In this document: one piece after another, positions 14,233 through 21,198 of the stretch | Layout: each line of letters opens with the position of its first letter | How positions within the stretch are numbered: position 1 is the first letter of the stretch | Assembly: GCF_039768865.1 (NCBI RefSeq) | Contig: NZ_JBDMZQ010000118.1 | Reading direction: 5' to 3' (one strand) | Origin: Wenyingzhuangia sp039768865 | GTDB taxonomy: Bacteria > Bacteroidota > Bacteroidia > Flavobacteriales > Flavobacteriaceae | Length of the DNA: 21,198 nt | The notes under the pieces: generated by a model | Database searches by the model: none | What the model was told of the DNA's origin: nothing | The model's input: only the letters and a program-made list of their open reading frames with translations | Translations under genes and position numbers: made by a program

Positions 14233-15485
14233 ATATTTTACTAAAATCAGCTACCATTATTGACCCTCAGAGTCCCTATCACAAACAAAAAATGGACATA
14301 CTCATAGAGGGAGGTATTATTTCAAAAATTAGCAGAACTATCACTTGCCCAGCTTACTGTAAAGAAATAAACCTTGATGATTTAACCGTATCAAAGGGTT
14401 GGTTTGATCCCAGTGTCAGTTTTGGAGAACCTGGTTATGAACACAGAGAAACGATAGCACATGGTATTGAAGTTGCTGCAAAAAGTGGATTTACTAAAAT
14501 TGGTCTAAATTCAAATGGTGCACCACTGACGGACTCAAAATCCATAGTTAACTTTTTAAAAACAAAATCTATCGGAACTCCCGTTGATATTTATCCTATT
14601 GGAAGTTTAACCAAAGATAGTAGCGGAAATGAAATTGCCGAGTTATATGACATGCAACAAGCAGGAGCCATTGCATTTAACGATTATAAAAAAGGAATTA
14701 AAAATGCAAACCTCTTAAAGATAGCTTTACAATACACACAAAGCTTTGGTGGTTTAGTGATGAGTTATCCAAACAACTGTAACATTTCTGGTGAGGGTGT
14801 AGTTAACGAAGGAGTAAACAGTACAAATTTAGGGCTCAAAGGTATTCCGACAATAGCAGAAGAAATACAAATCAGCAGAGATTTATTTTTACTAGAATAT
14901 ACCGGTGGAAAACTGCATATTCCAACCATTAGCACCTCTAAATCTGTAGCATTAATTAAAGAGGCAAAGGCAAAAGGACTAAAGGTAACTTGCAGTGTCA
15001 GTGCAGATCACTTAACACTAACAGATGACGAATTATCTAACTTTGATGGAAATTTCAAAATTACACCTCCCCTTAGAACCCAGAGTGATATAAATAGTTT
15101 AATCGATGGCCTAAAAAATGGAACTATTGATTTTATTACATCAGACCATGATCCTATCGATATCGAAAATAAGAAGATTGAATTCAGCCTTGCACAGGAC
15201 GGAAGTATTGGTTTAGAAAGTCTATTTGTAAGCTTACATAAAATTTTAGGTTTAGATCTTTTTATCGAAAAAATAACCATTAGCCCTCAGGAGGTTTTTG
15301 GACTTGAATCTCCTATCATCCAACAAGGTGAGAAAGCAAACCTAAGTTTATTTTCAACCAAAGGAAGTCGAATATTTACTAGTGATGATATTTTGTCAAC
15401 GTCGAAAAACAGTGCATATCTGGGTAAAAAAACAACAGGAAAGGTATATGGAACCTACCACAATGGAATTTTAACACTTGCCTAA
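14229..15485 (+). CDS. Dihydroorotase-like protein lacking the metal-binding His pair
   Basis: A 418-residue amidohydrolase of the class I dihydroorotase family; the true enzyme closes carbamoyl-aspartate to dihydroorotate in pyrimidine synthesis. The fold is clear: IDPQSP start, GWFDPSVSFGEPG (58-69), a barrel with GEGVVNEG, KLHIPTISTSKS, CSVSADHLTLTDDEL, ITPPLRTQSD, and TSDHDPI. The canonical D-x-H-V-H-F-R-E-P-G is here D-P-S-V-S-F-G-E-P-G: both metal His are Ser (S62, S64) and the substrate Arg is Gly (G66). A further barrel His is Thr (T233); H261 and D306 remain. It is therefore probably inactive as a dihydroorotase, like the PyrC-prime/PyrX subunits that support aspartate transcarbamoylase. 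I recall similar proteins as common in Flavobacteriaceae. An esterase gene follows after three bases. Confidence 0.85.
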   Translation: MNILLKSATIIDPQSPYHKQKMDILIEGGIISKISRTITCPAYCKEINLDDLTVSKGWFDPSVSFGEPGYEHRETIAHGIEVAAKSGFTKIGLNSNGAPLTDSKSIVNFLKTKSIGTPVDIYPIGSLTKDSSGNEIAELYDMQQAGAIAFNDYKKGIKNANLLKIALQYTQSFGGLVMSYPNNCNISGEGVVNEGVNSTNLGLKGIPTIAEEIQISRDLFLLEYTGGKLHIPTISTSKSVALIKEAKAKGLKVTCSVSADHLTLTDDELSNFDGNFKITPPLRTQSDINSLIDGLKNGTIDFITSDHDPIDIENKKIEFSLAQDGSIGLESLFVSLHKILGLDLFIEKITISPQEVFGLESPIIQQGEKANLSLFSTKGSRIFTSDDILSTSKNSAYLGKKTTGKVYGTYHNGILTLA

Positions 15486-15488
15486 AGA

Positions 15489-16133
15489 ATGGACGATTTA
15501 TCTTTGGAATATTTAGTACAAGAACCCATCAAGAAAAGAAAAAAAACTCCTTTAATTTTAGTTGTACATGGATACGGGAGTAACAAAGAAGATTTATTCT
15601 CTTTTGCACCAGAACTACCTGATTACGCCTTAGTCATTAGCGTACAAGCCCCCATATCACTGCCATTTGGTGGTTATGCTTGGTATAGTATTACTTTTGA
15701 TGCAGATCAAAATAAATTTTCAGATCCAGTTGAAGGTAAAGACGCTGTCCAAAAATTAAATTTTTTTTTGGAAGAAATTAAAATAAAGTATGAGATTGAT
15801 AAAAACAACATTTCCTTGTTGGGCTTTAGCCAAGGAGCTATCTTGGGTTATGCTTTCTCTTTTACATATCCCGATAAAATTAGAAACGTAGTTGCTCTAA
15901 GTGGATATTTCAATCCTGATTTTTTAATTAATACACCTAGAACAAACAAAATAAATTATTTTATATCGCATGGGACTTCAGACCAAGTAATCCCTATTGA
16001 ATGGGCAAAAAAAGCTCCTAAACTACTACATTCCTTAAAAATCAACCATACTTACAAAGAGTACCCCGTCGGGCATGGCATACATCCTGGTAATTTTTAT
16101 GACTTTAAGGATTGGATAAAAAACCATACCTAA
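15489..16133 (+). CDS. Serine esterase of the carboxylesterase/phospholipase alpha/beta-hydrolase family
   Basis: A 214-residue cytosolic alpha/beta hydrolase that would cleave short-chain esters or lysophospholipids. The oxyanion motif HGYGSN (27-32), nucleophile GFSQG with S114, acid D165 in TSDQVIP and base H196 in VGHGIHP form a complete catalytic triad. Length is typical of this family (Pfam Abhydrolase_2). No signal peptide is seen. ATG at 15489 is three bases after the stop of the dihydroorotase-like gene, so the two share a transcript; no biochemical link to pyrimidine synthesis is obvious. The stop codon sits at the base of a 17-bp terminator stem. Confidence 0.92.
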   Translation: MDDLSLEYLVQEPIKKRKKTPLILVVHGYGSNKEDLFSFAPELPDYALVISVQAPISLPFGGYAWYSITFDADQNKFSDPVEGKDAVQKLNFFLEEIKIKYEIDKNNISLLGFSQGAILGYAFSFTYPDKIRNVVALSGYFNPDFLINTPRTNKINYFISHGTSDQVIPIEWAKKAPKLLHSLKINHTYKEYPVGHGIHPGNFYDFKDWIKNHT

Positions 16134-16171
16134 ACACAAACGGCCACCCTGTTAGGTGGCCGTTTGTGTTT
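16132..16171. terminator. Strong bidirectional terminator, 17-bp perfect stem
   Basis: Arms 16132-16148 and 16155-16171 are perfect reverse complements with a GC-rich core (GGCCACC with GGTGGCC) and a six-base loop CTGTTA. Both ends are T/A rich. It separates the esterase gene (ending 16133) from the convergent minus-strand gene (ending 16191), and its base overlaps the esterase stop codon. Confidence 0.9.
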
Positions 16172-16190
16172 GATTTAGTACCGATAGTAA

Positions 16191-16559
16191 TTAATCTTCT
16201 AGATCACTATCAGCCAACTGAGATTTATCAGAGCTTAGCTGGATTACAGTTGCTACTCTGTGATCATCTCCAAAATTCACCTGCGTAACTAACTCTTTAT
16301 GCTCTCCAAAATACCAGGTACCTATTTTTTTACCATTATTATACTCCCCTGTAGAATTTTTATTACCTGTTGGTGTATATGATATCCATGTCCCTTGCAT
16401 TCTTTTATGCGCATCAATAAATCCCGTTTGGGAAATATTACCATTAGAGTGAAAATATGTTACTTTAAAAAGGTCTCCTTGCTTAATAATCTTGATATCA
16501 TTTTGTGAATAAGATAAAACGCTTATAAATAATGCCAGTATAAATGTGTATGCTTTCAT
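16191..16559 (-). CDS. Small secreted protein with MORN/YwqK-like repeats
   Basis: A 122-residue exported protein. Residues 1-19 are a signal peptide (hydrophobic stretch AYTFILALFISVLSYSQ). The mature part has two or three MORN-like units with the pattern G-x-W/Y and N-G: VTYFHSNGNISQTGFID, MQGTWISYTPTGNKNSTGEYN, and GKKIGTWYFGEHKE. Proteins with this pattern are often named YwqK-family antitoxins, but a toxin partner is not nearby and the signal peptide points to the envelope, so a toxin-antitoxin role is not supported. The tail is acidic (SQLADSDLED). It has its own consensus promoter and converges on the esterase gene. Confidence 0.85.
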   Translation of the reverse strand: MKAYTFILALFISVLSYSQNDIKIIKQGDLFKVTYFHSNGNISQTGFIDAHKRMQGTWISYTPTGNKNSTGEYNNGKKIGTWYFGEHKELVTQVNFGDDHRVATVIQLSSDKSQLADSDLED

Positions 16560-16583
16560 AATAATTGTATTGATATTCTATCA

Positions 16584-16613
16584 CAAAGATATACATATTT
16601 TACGATTAGGCAA
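16584..16613 (-). promoter_or_regulatory. Consensus promoter of the MORN-like gene
   Basis: On the minus strand, TTG (16611-16613), 19 bases, TATCTTTG (16584-16591) match the Bacteroidota consensus exactly, 24 bases before the ATG at 16559. The -7 box is identical to the one at 14081. Confidence 0.75.
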
Positions 16614-16676
16614 CAATTAGTTAACATTAAATTAACATTGAGAATCAATTTACTGATTTACAATCATTTAACAACA

Positions 16677-17048
16677 TCAAAAGGTAGATTCTAGAATGTC
16701 GTAGTGAGAACTATGCTGTATAACTTTACCCTCTTCTAAAAAAACAACTTGAGGAGATTGGTGAATCACATCAAACTTTTCAGCTATTGCAAGAGAAACA
16801 TCTCGATGAGCAATCAAATCCAAAAGAAATATTTGATAACCACTTGGAATACGTTTTTCAAATTTACTTAAAACACTCGCACTGATAGTACATCGTGTAC
16901 TGTGCTTAAAAATGATTACTTTTTGTTGCCTAGAAGCTTCAGCAACATCATTTAACTGAGATATGCTAGTCAACATCTTCCAATCTGCTTTGTTATGCTC
17001 TTGACCTTCCCCGTTTTTATTCCCTAATATTTTATCAAAAATACCCAT
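16677..17048 (-). CDS. ytxJ: YtxJ-like monothiol bacilliredoxin (DUF2847)
   Basis: A thioredoxin-fold protein assigned to the bacillithiol redox system, which would remove or exchange bacillithiol on protein cysteines. The 123-residue product starts MGIFDKILGNKN and has the family active-site loop FKHSTRCTISASVL with the single cysteine C53, then a beta strand YQIFLLDLIAHRDVS, and the cis-proline motif HQSPQVVFLEEGKVI typical of thioredoxin folds. There is no second active-site Cys, so it is of the monothiol type. Length is normal. It is transcribed separately from clpB, which is divergent, and has its own -7 box. Direct activity has been little studied in the family as far as I know. Confidence 0.88.
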   Translation of the reverse strand: MGIFDKILGNKNGEGQEHNKADWKMLTSISQLNDVAEASRQQKVIIFKHSTRCTISASVLSKFEKRIPSGYQIFLLDLIAHRDVSLAIAEKFDVIHQSPQVVFLEEGKVIQHSSHYDILESTF

Positions 17049-17074
17049 TTAATACTTATTATGTTTTTGTCATA

Positions 17075-17082
17075 CAAATATA
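17075..17082 (-). promoter_or_regulatory. -7 box of ytxJ
   Basis: TATATTTG on the minus strand matches TAnnTTTG exactly, 26 bases before the ATG at 17048. No TTG is found 17-23 bases upstream. Confidence 0.5.
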
Positions 17083-17182
17083 TCACTTCTTTACCGATAT
17101 GGTATCATCTATAACCGTCTTATCATACACAAGCATAAATAAAGACATAAAGTCTTAAATCAAGTAAAACAATCCGTCATTC

Positions 17183-17217
17183 TGTCTAAAATTAGGACAA
17201 ATGTTCACTCTTCACTC
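17183..17217. promoter_or_regulatory. Possible regulatory repeats upstream of clpB
   Basis: TGTCTAAAATTAGGACA (17183-17199) is an imperfect palindrome with one extra base in the right arm. It is followed by a tandem repeat of the heptamer TTCACTC (17204-17210 and 17211-17217). Both lie 66-100 bases before the clpB start codon. No CIRCE element is present. Role is unproven. Confidence 0.25.
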
Positions 17218-17282
17218 CGAGGAATAAAAATTGCTAAATTTTAAAATGATAGCGAATAAATTAAAATCCTAAAACAATTATT

Positions 17283-19871
17283 ATGAATTTTAAGAATTAT
17301 ACGATCAAATCGCAAGAAGTAATACAACAAGCGCAACAAATTGCACAAAGTTTTCAAAATCAACATATAGAAAACATACATATACTTAAAGCTATACTTG
17401 AGATAGACCAACAGGTTACTCCTTTTTTATTAAAAAAATTAGAGGTGAACCTTTCTACACTACCACAAATTTTGGAGAAAACGATAACTAGTTTTCCAAA
17501 GGTAACGGGTGGTCAACTTTCAATATCTTCTAATTGCAGTAAAACACTAACCGATGCTAATCATATTGCAAAAAAAATGGACGATGAATATGTATCTATA
17601 GAACATTTACTCATAGCTCTGGTAAAAAACAAAGATACCGTTAGTCGTATTTTAAAAGATCAAGGAGTTACTGAAAAAAATCTAAAAACTGCAATCTATG
17701 AAATAAGAAATGGAGAAAAAGTAACTTCTCAAAACGCTGAGGAAACCTATAACGCTTTAAACAAATACGCCAAAGATTTAAATAAACTTGCGAATACTGG
17801 TAAACTAGATCCAGTCATTGGTCGTGATGAAGAAATCCGTAGAATTCTACAAATCTTATCTCGAAGAACTAAAAACAATCCTATCCTAATTGGAGAACCT
17901 GGTGTTGGTAAAACTGCTATCGCTGAAGGCTTAGCCCATCGAATCATCAAAGGGGATGTTCCTGAAAATCTAAAAGACAAACAAATCTTCTCATTAGATA
18001 TGGGTGCTTTAGTTGCAGGTGCAAAATACAAAGGAGAATTTGAGGAAAGATTAAAGGCTGTAGTTAAAGAAGTCATGAACTCAAATGGTAACATTGTGCT
18101 ATTCATTGATGAAATTCACACACTTGTAGGTGCAGGAGGAGGTGATGGTGCTATGGATGCAGCAAACATTCTAAAACCTGCATTAGCACGAGGAGAGTTA
18201 AGAGCTATTGGTGCAACTACACTTGATGAATATCAAAAATATTTTGAAAAAGATAAGGCATTGGAAAGAAGGTTTCAGCAAATTTTAGTGAACGAACCCG
18301 ACACAGAAAGTGCCGTTACAATTTTAAGAGGTATTAAAGATAAATATGAAGCACATCATAAAATACAAATCAAAGACAGTGCAATTGTTGCTGCGGTAAA
18401 ACTAAGTAAACGCTACATTACTTCTCGATTTTTACCCGACAAAGCAATTGACTTGATAGATGAAGCAGCTGCCAAATTAAAAATAGAAATTAACTCAAAA
18501 CCTGAAGAACTTGATACTTTGGATAGAAAATTAATGCAATTAGAAATTGAATTGGTAGCTATCAAACGGGAAAAAGACGAAAAAAAACTTTCAATACTTC
18601 ACAAAGAACTCAGCAATACAAAAGAAAAAAGAGATCGTATTTATGTACAATGGAAAACTGAAAAAGAGATAATAGATAACGTACAAACGATCAAAACTGA
18701 GATTGACAACTACAAACACGAAGCGGAAAAAGCTGAGCGCGATGGGGAATTTGGTTTGGTCGCAGAGCTACGTTATGGAAAAATAAAAGAGGCACAAAAA
18801 AGATTGGAGTCTGCTCAAAAAGAGTTGCTAAAAAATCAAAAAAATTCATTGATAAAAGAAGAGGTCACAGAAGATGATATTGCAGAGGTTGTTGAGAAAT
18901 GGACTGGAATACCAGTGCAAAAAATGATGCAAAGTGAACTTGACAAGTTGTTAAAACTTGAAGACGAATTGCACTTGAGAGTTGTTGGTCAAGATAACGC
19001 TATCAGAGCAGTTTCTGATGCTGTCAGAAGATCTAGGGCTGGATTGCAAGACGAAAAAAAACCTCTTGGTAATTTTCTGTTTTTAGGAACTACTGGAGTT
19101 GGAAAAACTGAATTAGCAAAAACATTAGCTGAATATTTATTTGACGATGAAAACGCCTTGACTCGTATAGATATGAGTGAATATCAAGAACGACATTCTG
19201 TTAGTAAGTTGGTCGGGGCTCCTCCAGGATATGTTGGATATGATGAGGGAGGACAATTGACTGAAGCTGTAAGAAGAAAACCATATTCTGTTGTATTGCT
19301 AGATGAGATTGAAAAAGCTCATCCTGACACGTTTAATACATTGCTTCAAGTTTTAGATGAAGGTAGATTGACTGACAATAAAGGTCGTCATGCAGATTTT
19401 AAAAATACCATCATCATTATGACTTCTAATCTAGGAGCTGAAATTATTAAGGAGCGTTTTGAGGAGACAAAAAACAATTCTGATGACAATACAACAGAGT
19501 TGACAAAAATCGAAATCTTAGAACATTTGAAAAAAGTGATACGCCCTGAATTTATAAATCGTATTGACGAAATTGTTATGTTTTCACCATTAAGTATTGA
19601 AGAAATAAAAGAAATTGTAGACATTCAGCTAAAAAGAGTAGCGAAATTATTGGTCAACAAAGAAATTACACTAAAGACAACAGAGTTTGCCAAATTGGCT
19701 CTAGCAAAAAAAGGATATGATTCAGATTTTGGTGCTAGACCAGTTAAGCGAGTCATTCAGAAAGAGGTACTAAATCTTTTGTCCAAAGAAATTCTTTCAG
19801 GGAATATAACCAATAAAAGCAATTTGATTTTAGACGAAATAAATGATCAATTATTCTTTAGAAAAGAATAG
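17283..19871 (+). CDS. clpB: ClpB disaggregase chaperone
   Basis: A hexameric AAA+ machine that works with DnaK to pull proteins out of aggregates after heat stress. The 862 residues follow the full ClpB plan: N-domain with two Clp-N repeats (1-145), first ATPase (Walker A GEPGVGKT 204-211, Walker B FIDEIH, arginine finger ALERRF), a long charged coiled-coil middle domain (about 405-525) that distinguishes ClpB from ClpA and ClpC, and a second ATPase (Walker A GTTGVGKT 602-609, Walker B VLLDEIEKAH, sensor-2 GARPVKRVI). Pore-loop sequences AKYKGEF and GYVGYDEGG are present. There is no IGF/IGL loop for ClpP. Length and motifs are intact. It is monocistronic and divergent from ytxJ. Heat-shock control is expected, but no familiar operator is seen. 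Confidence 0.97.
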   Translation: MNFKNYTIKSQEVIQQAQQIAQSFQNQHIENIHILKAILEIDQQVTPFLLKKLEVNLSTLPQILEKTITSFPKVTGGQLSISSNCSKTLTDANHIAKKMDDEYVSIEHLLIALVKNKDTVSRILKDQGVTEKNLKTAIYEIRNGEKVTSQNAEETYNALNKYAKDLNKLANTGKLDPVIGRDEEIRRILQILSRRTKNNPILIGEPGVGKTAIAEGLAHRIIKGDVPENLKDKQIFSLDMGALVAGAKYKGEFEERLKAVVKEVMNSNGNIVLFIDEIHTLVGAGGGDGAMDAANILKPALARGELRAIGATTLDEYQKYFEKDKALERRFQQILVNEPDTESAVTILRGIKDKYEAHHKIQIKDSAIVAAVKLSKRYITSRFLPDKAIDLIDEAAAKLKIEINSKPEELDTLDRKLMQLEIELVAIKREKDEKKLSILHKELSNTKEKRDRIYVQWKTEKEIIDNVQTIKTEIDNYKHEAEKAERDGEFGLVAELRYGKIKEAQKRLESAQKELLKNQKNSLIKEEVTEDDIAEVVEKWTGIPVQKMMQSELDKLLKLEDELHLRVVGQDNAIRAVSDAVRRSRAGLQDEKKPLGNFLFLGTTGVGKTELAKTLAEYLFDDENALTRIDMSEYQERHSVSKLVGAPPGYVGYDEGGQLTEAVRRKPYSVVLLDEIEKAHPDTFNTLLQVLDEGRLTDNKGRHADFKNTIIIMTSNLGAEIIKERFEETKNNSDDNTTELTKIEILEHLKKVIRPEFINRIDEIVMFSPLSIEEIKEIVDIQLKRVAKLLVNKEITLKTTEFAKLALAKKGYDSDFGARPVKRVIQKEVLNLLSKEILSGNITNKSNLILDEINDQLFFRKE

Positions 19872-19889
19872 TCAAGCGTAAATTAAAAT

Positions 19890-19928
19890 GACACTATCCT
19901 AAAAATTCTATGGTTAAGGGGTAGTGTC
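19890..19928 (+). terminator. Probable terminator of clpB
   Basis: GACACTATCC (19890-19899) pairs with GGGTAGTGTC (19919-19928) with one G-U, around a 19-base loop; TTCCTTTGGTTT follows. The long loop and broken T run make it moderate. Its right arm overlaps the 3' end of the decayed minus-strand frame. Confidence 0.5.
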
Positions 19929-20087
19929 TTCCTTTGGTTTAGTGAATTCTATTCTTACTGTTTTTGAAGCTTTACCCTTCAACAATCTTTTTTTCCCTGT
20001 CTCAATTAAAACAATCCCAAAAGACTCAATAGCTAATTTAATATCTTTTTCTACTGTTGACTTTTCAATCTTATCACGACAACAACT
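19914..20087 (-). pseudogene. Decayed C-terminal fragment of an unknown protein
   Basis: On the minus strand, 57 codons are open between an in-frame TAA (20088-20090) and the TAA at 19914-19916, with no ATG, GTG or TTG near the beginning. The translation looks protein-like rather than random: DKIEKSTVEKDIKLAIESFG, then IVLIETGKKRLLKGKASKTV, then RIEFTKPKED. The S-T-V-E-K-D-I stretch resembles the recognition helix region of some winged-helix DNA-binding domains (S/T-x-x-R/K-D-I), but this is weak. The most likely explanation is the tail of a gene lost by deletion or frameshift; no upstream frame clearly continues it. Confidence 0.4.
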
Positions 20088-20129
20088 TTAATAGAACCTA
20101 ATTGATATTATGAGATCATAAACATCAAA

Positions 20130-20220
20130 CGGTATCTATTTTACGGTATAGTAATTTTTTTTCGGAACTCAGTACTTATATGGTATAGTGTGAATTAAGT
20201 ACTATTAGAGCTAGAACTCA
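20130..20220. repeat. Cluster of short direct and inverted repeats in the gap after clpB
   Basis: The octamer GGTATAGT occurs at 20145-20152 and 20182-20189, and CGGTAT at 20130-20135 and 20144-20149. AGTACTT (20171-20177) and AAGTACT (20197-20203) are inverted with a 19-base spacer, and this unit is flanked by direct repeats GAACTCA (20165-20171 and 20214-20220). This is the only notable structure in the 20088-20316 stretch, where I see no gene. It may be a scar of a small mobile element or a protein-binding region. Confidence 0.4.
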
Positions 20221-20316
20221 ACTGAAATGGTGAAATTTTCTGTTTGTCTTACCGATTATAATGAGCTAAGACTTGTAGGATTCCTTTATTTTATTGGCAA
20301 AACAAAAACCTCAAAA

Positions 20317-20589
20317 TCATATAATCTCCACACAATCATTACTGATCGTTAATCTCTTTGATAATCTTCTATGCTCCTCAGAGCCAGGAATAAAACAGCA
20401 ACCTGCCCTATCGACTGTATATAGAATTTGAAGGTTTATGGTTTCACAACCCTCTTCTACTTTTTGACTAAAGATAGCTACCTCAATATCATCTATGTTA
20501 GGCCAACCTCCATCAGAAACAAATTCACTAACTTTAATTTGATGAATGTTTTTTTGAACGATATGCTTTACTTCTTGTTCCGTATGCAT
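20317..20589 (-). CDS. Uncharacterised 90-residue protein paired with a MaoC-like gene
   Basis: I do not recognise this protein by family. The 90 residues have no signal peptide or membrane segment. A leading helix (MHTEQEVKHIVQKNI) is followed by VSDGGWPNIDDIEVAIF, and a later DRAGCCFIPGSEEHRRLSK segment carries an adjacent cysteine pair and several charged residues; the tail is SNDCVEII. The Cys-Cys pair, an extra Cys in EEGCETIN and the acidic context could support metal or disulfide chemistry, but nothing proves it. Its ATG at 20589 is one base after the stop of the MaoC-like gene, so the two are expressed together and may act together. Confidence 0.8.
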   Translation of the reverse strand: MHTEQEVKHIVQKNIHQIKVSEFVSDGGWPNIDDIEVAIFSQKVEEGCETINLQILYTVDRAGCCFIPGSEEHRRLSKRLTISNDCVEII

Positions 20590-20590
20590 A

Positions 20591-21055
20591 TCAATTCACG
20601 AAATGATACAAGAACACAATCTCAGCGTCTAAAGCTGTTTTTCTTTCCCCTTCAATTTCAATATTAATAGATAAAACTGCTTTAGAAATACCTCTTAAAT
20701 TTTCTATGGACTTTAATTTTGTTCTAAGTCTTACTTTACTATCGACAGTCACAGGTTTATTAAACCTCAACTTCTCTATCCCGTAATTGACTAACATTTT
20801 ACTATTATTTACTTCTATAATTTGCTCCCACAAAAAAGGCATCAAGGAAAGAGTTAAATAACCGTGAGCGATAGGAGTACCAAATGGACCCTCCTTTGCT
20901 TTCTCTGCATCACAATGAATCCACTGATGATCTAACGTTGCCTCAGCAAATTGATTAATCCTATCTTGTGGAACTGCTAAGTAATCAGAAACTCCAATCT
21001 CTTTACCTTCATACGCCTTAAAATCTTCAAAGCTATTGATAACTACCTTTTTCAT
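20591..21055 (-). CDS. MaoC-like (R)-specific enoyl-CoA hydratase family protein
   Basis: A hot-dog-fold dehydratase/hydratase of 154 residues that probably hydrates a trans-enoyl-CoA or related thioester. The hydratase-2 motif is clear: residues 34-48 hold the catalytic Asp and His (NQFAEATLDHQWIHCD), followed by GPFGTPIAHGYLTLSL (about 57-72). The later strands GIEKLRFNKPVTVDSKVRLR and ISKAVLSINIEI are typical of the family (NodN/MaoC). Length is normal for a single-domain member. It is first in a two-gene unit with the unknown 90-residue gene. The substrate is unknown; no other fatty-acid gene is in the window. Confidence 0.9.
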   Translation of the reverse strand: MKKVVINSFEDFKAYEGKEIGVSDYLAVPQDRINQFAEATLDHQWIHCDAEKAKEGPFGTPIAHGYLTLSLMPFLWEQIIEVNNSKMLVNYGIEKLRFNKPVTVDSKVRLRTKLKSIENLRGISKAVLSINIEIEGERKTALDAEIVFLYHFVN

Positions 21056-21077
21056 TTGATTTATTTTATATGGAGAA

Positions 21078-21085
21078 CAAATTTA
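21078..21085 (-). promoter_or_regulatory. -7 box of the MaoC-like operon
   Basis: TAAATTTG on the minus strand matches TAnnTTTG exactly and lies 22 bases before the ATG at 21055. No TTG is seen at -33. Confidence 0.5.
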
Positions 21086-21131
21086 TATGTTTTTCTCTAA
21101 AATCTTAAATTAAATTACGAATACTTTAACA

Positions 21132-21163
21132 AAAAAACCAAAGATTAAAATCTTTGGTTTTTT
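21132..21163. terminator. Bidirectional terminator at the right edge
   Basis: Arms AAAAAACCAAAGA (21132-21144) and TCTTTGGTTTTTT (21151-21163) are perfect reverse complements around a six-base loop; T runs exist in both directions. On the minus strand it would end a gene lying beyond the window, which may stop at about 21187. Confidence 0.75.
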
Positions 21164-21198
21164 AAATTTTTGGCTTTCACAATATCTTATTGATTCCC

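Noticed and set aside
16191..16559. Antitoxin of a toxin-antitoxin pair (YwqK label)
   Set aside because: There is a signal peptide and no neighbouring toxin; the MORN-like repeats alone do not show an antitoxin role.
20226..20354. A 42-codon plus-strand frame beginning MVKFSVCLTDY
   Set aside because: It runs into the 3' end of the convergent gene, shows no promoter or family resemblance, and its length is expected by chance.
21187..21198. Last codons of a minus-strand gene (Gly-Asn-Gln-stop)
   Set aside because: Only three codons are visible; the terminator next to it is compatible, but there is too little sequence to call a gene.
1..21198. CRISPR array, prophage, insertion sequence or defence island
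   Set aside because: No regularly spaced repeats, no integrase, transposase or phage proteins, and no terminal inverted repeats of useful length were found on either strand.

Overview
The window is about 21 kb of a low-GC (roughly one third G+C, estimated by eye) chromosome that looks like a member of the Flavobacteriaceae (Bacteroidota). The signs are a TonB-dependent-receptor-type barrel protein with a carboxypeptidase-regulatory-like N-terminus, an over-long NusB, a PUR-alpha-like DUF3276 protein, a YtxJ bacillithiol-system protein, sucC without an adjacent sucD, almost no Shine-Dalgarno sequences, and promoters of the Bacteroidota type (TTG, 19 bases, TAnnTTTG). No species can be named from the sequence alone.

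Layout, left to right. 1-1095 (+): the 3' part of prmA, then clpS and an unknown 90-residue gene one base after it. 1097-1250 (-): tRNA-Arg(ACG) with its own promoter and terminator. 1456-2394 (+): a Na+/Ca2+-antiporter-like membrane protein. 2455-8217 (-): an outer-membrane beta-barrel receptor, a heavy-metal-associated domain fused to a MauE-like membrane domain, a DUF3276 protein and an ABC exporter half-transporter. 8375-9667 (+): nusB and yajC. 9745-11026: a LysR-type regulator divergent from an unknown 89-residue gene. 11131-12327 (-): sucC. 12601-16133 (+): lolD, mtnN, a structured leader with a possible 42-codon ORF, a dihydroorotase-like gene and a serine esterase. 16191-17048 (-): a secreted MORN/YwqK-like protein and ytxJ. 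17283-19871 (+): clpB. 19872-20316: no intact gene, but a decayed reading frame and short repeats. 20317-21055 (-): an unknown 90-residue gene and a MaoC-like dehydratase, then a terminator at the right edge.

Most genes are housekeeping: protein quality control (clpS, clpB), translation and transcription (prmA, nusB, tRNA), secretion and envelope (yajC, lolD, the receptor), the TCA cycle (sucC) and methyl-cycle salvage (mtnN). Convergent gene pairs are separated by strong bidirectional hairpins. I found no CRISPR array, integrase, transposase, phage gene or defence island, and nothing that forms a multi-gene novel system. The most unusual points are the leader in front of the dihydroorotase-like gene, the loss of metal-binding histidines in that protein, a tRNA-Arg whose two conserved tertiary pairs have both changed from G-C to A-U, the metal-domain/MauE fusion with a dyad upstream, and several small unknown genes in suggestive contexts.
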